This document shows, in pieces, positions 62,794 to 64,000 of a stretch of DNA of 64,000 bases; within the stretch, counting starts at the first letter, position 1; every line of letters starts with the position of its first letter. The DNA comes from Paramyrothecium sp. XJ0827 (lineage: Eukaryota > Ascomycota > Sordariomycetes > Hypocreales > Stachybotryaceae). Position numbers and translations under genes: made by a program. Under the pieces are notes generated by a model, which was not told where the DNA came from, did not search any database, and saw only the letters and a program-made list of their open reading frames with translations. Where the stretch lies: NCBI GenBank assembly GCA_020881915.1, contig JAJFPB010000011.1:1364001-1428000 (forward strand), given 5' to 3'.

Positions 62794-64000
62794 CGACCCA
62801 CGCAAGGCTAGAACAATAAGGCTATATCACCGGGTGCTTCTCAGGACCGAGACCGAGACCGGACAGGGAGCAGGAAGCCGTCTGTTACATCGCTACTATC
62901 CGGAGAGCCCGATGATGCAGGAGTCGGCTCCCAACCCAACCTGCAAGCAAAATAACAATTCAAAACGGGGCATTCGCTTGCTGCTCGCTGTAGCAATACA
63001 CTTATCCGCAGCAAGCCCTGACGGCGGCCTTGTTCATCGACGACACATACTGCAGAAGTTTTGTAACAATGCTGGTGGCAATGACGACCTATCTGGAAAG
63101 CACACAGTTAACAAGTCCTAACTTCGGCGACCTCAGGCAGTATACTTAAACCATGACCTGGAGAATCATGATCTTCAAATTACTGAACCAACTTTGAATC
63201 ACTTATTGTGAATCGGTGACATGATTGGACATTGAAGCCCGACCACTTTGAGAGGACGAATCTTCGTGTAAAGCTTTTTTTCAACAATTCCGACCCATCA
63301 AATACTTCACTGTTGCATCTACTTGTTTTTATTCAAGAGAGTTATGACTCACATTCGTCGTTGGCATTGAAATTCTGCATAATTTAAACCATACTCTTCT
63401 TTTACACGGAAATCGTAGGAAAAGACCAAAGAAATTATCCCCATGCAGTGCCGAGAACGTTCTGTAGGCTAGCACGCAGTGGGAGGACGCGATAACCGGC
63501 AAATTCCAGCCAAGCCTGACCGTTTCTTAACGTCCCGCGGGTTACCTTCTTAGCTCCAGCTCAACCACCTGGAATCAATAGCTTACACTACATTACTACC
63601 TTAAGTTGACGTTATTATTTCAGAAAAGATGATCATAGATCGGTACACGGCTCTTCAATCACGATTTTACTGAAAATGGAAATCATGGGCCCCAGAAGTC
63701 GAGGCCACATCACATAAGGTGCAATAGTTAGCCTCTGATATGGAGACAATGCAAAGTCTCAGCATTCAACTCCGAGCTAGTAATGGAAGGCTTGTTAAGC
63801 GAGAGAGCTGAAATTTCAGGGCAGTCACAAGTAGGTTTAGATATGACGCTATGCGAACCTTAAAGATCGCTGTGGGTATTGGGAAGCCCCGTGGGGGAGG
63901 ACAGTTCAAATAGCGCCTTCATATCACGAGATCAATGCTTTTATACTAATAATGTTAGTAGTGCATGTGTTATCACCCATTGGTTATCACCAACGCGGGC
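62794..64000. other. Intergenic, nothing recognised
   Basis: It probably contains the 3' UTR of the preceding gene. A plus-strand frame at 62441-63121 mostly overlaps that gene in another register and has no recognisable domain. No RNA gene or repeat was seen. Confidence 0.4.

Noticed and set aside
62441..63121. 226-codon plus-strand frame
   Set aside because: It overlaps the Pro/Gln-rich gene in another register for 350 bases, and the remainder is without recognisable sequence.

Overview
The window is genomic DNA of a filamentous ascomycete (Pezizomycotina). The evidence is short GT..AG introns of 52-64 bp, a multimodular fungal-type NRPS, a fungal full-length MDR transporter, a Zn2Cys6 regulator, and fungal DNA transposons with TA target duplications. 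I cannot name the species.

Layout. (1) Positions 1-32639, minus strand: one uninterrupted reading frame of 10,879 codons that runs off the left edge. It encodes a giant nonribosomal peptide synthetase. Nine adenylation domains are visible; modules 3, 5 and 7 carry an embedded N-methyltransferase. The first condensation domain has lost its catalytic motif. All visible carrier domains keep their serine. (2) 33.3-39.1 kb: a nested transposon archipelago. It holds a pogo-like element (A) with a MITE inside it, a second MITE of the same family, MITE fragments, a second DNA transposon with near-perfect 86-bp ends, and a Tc1/mariner remnant. (3) 40070-44087, plus strand: an ABC-B/MDR exporter with one 3'-terminal intron, pointing away from the NRPS. 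(4) 44.3-50.5 kb: two more pogo-like elements (B, C). Between them lie a broken STAND/ankyrin gene and the 3' end of a LINE. (5) 51182-52585, minus strand: a three-exon Zn2Cys6 regulator. (6) 53.5-60.2 kb: a decayed RecQ/TLH-like helicase and a frameshifted hAT transposase. (7) 61594-62793, plus strand: a Pro/Gln-rich fungal protein.

Function. The synthetase should assemble a hydrophobic peptide of at least nine residues with N-methyl groups at residues 3, 5 and 7, and the exporter is a reasonable candidate for its secretion or self-protection. Cluster membership of the transporter and the regulator is inference, because transposons separate them from the NRPS.

Most novel signal. The three pogo-like elements and the MITEs share a strict end architecture: 11 bp, then two copies of a GCGAG-plus-private-hexamer motif at exactly 17-bp phase. 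The hexamer differs between elements but is the same four times within each intact element. The three transposases differ most in the recognition helix of their N-terminal HTH, which suggests co-evolved binding specificity.
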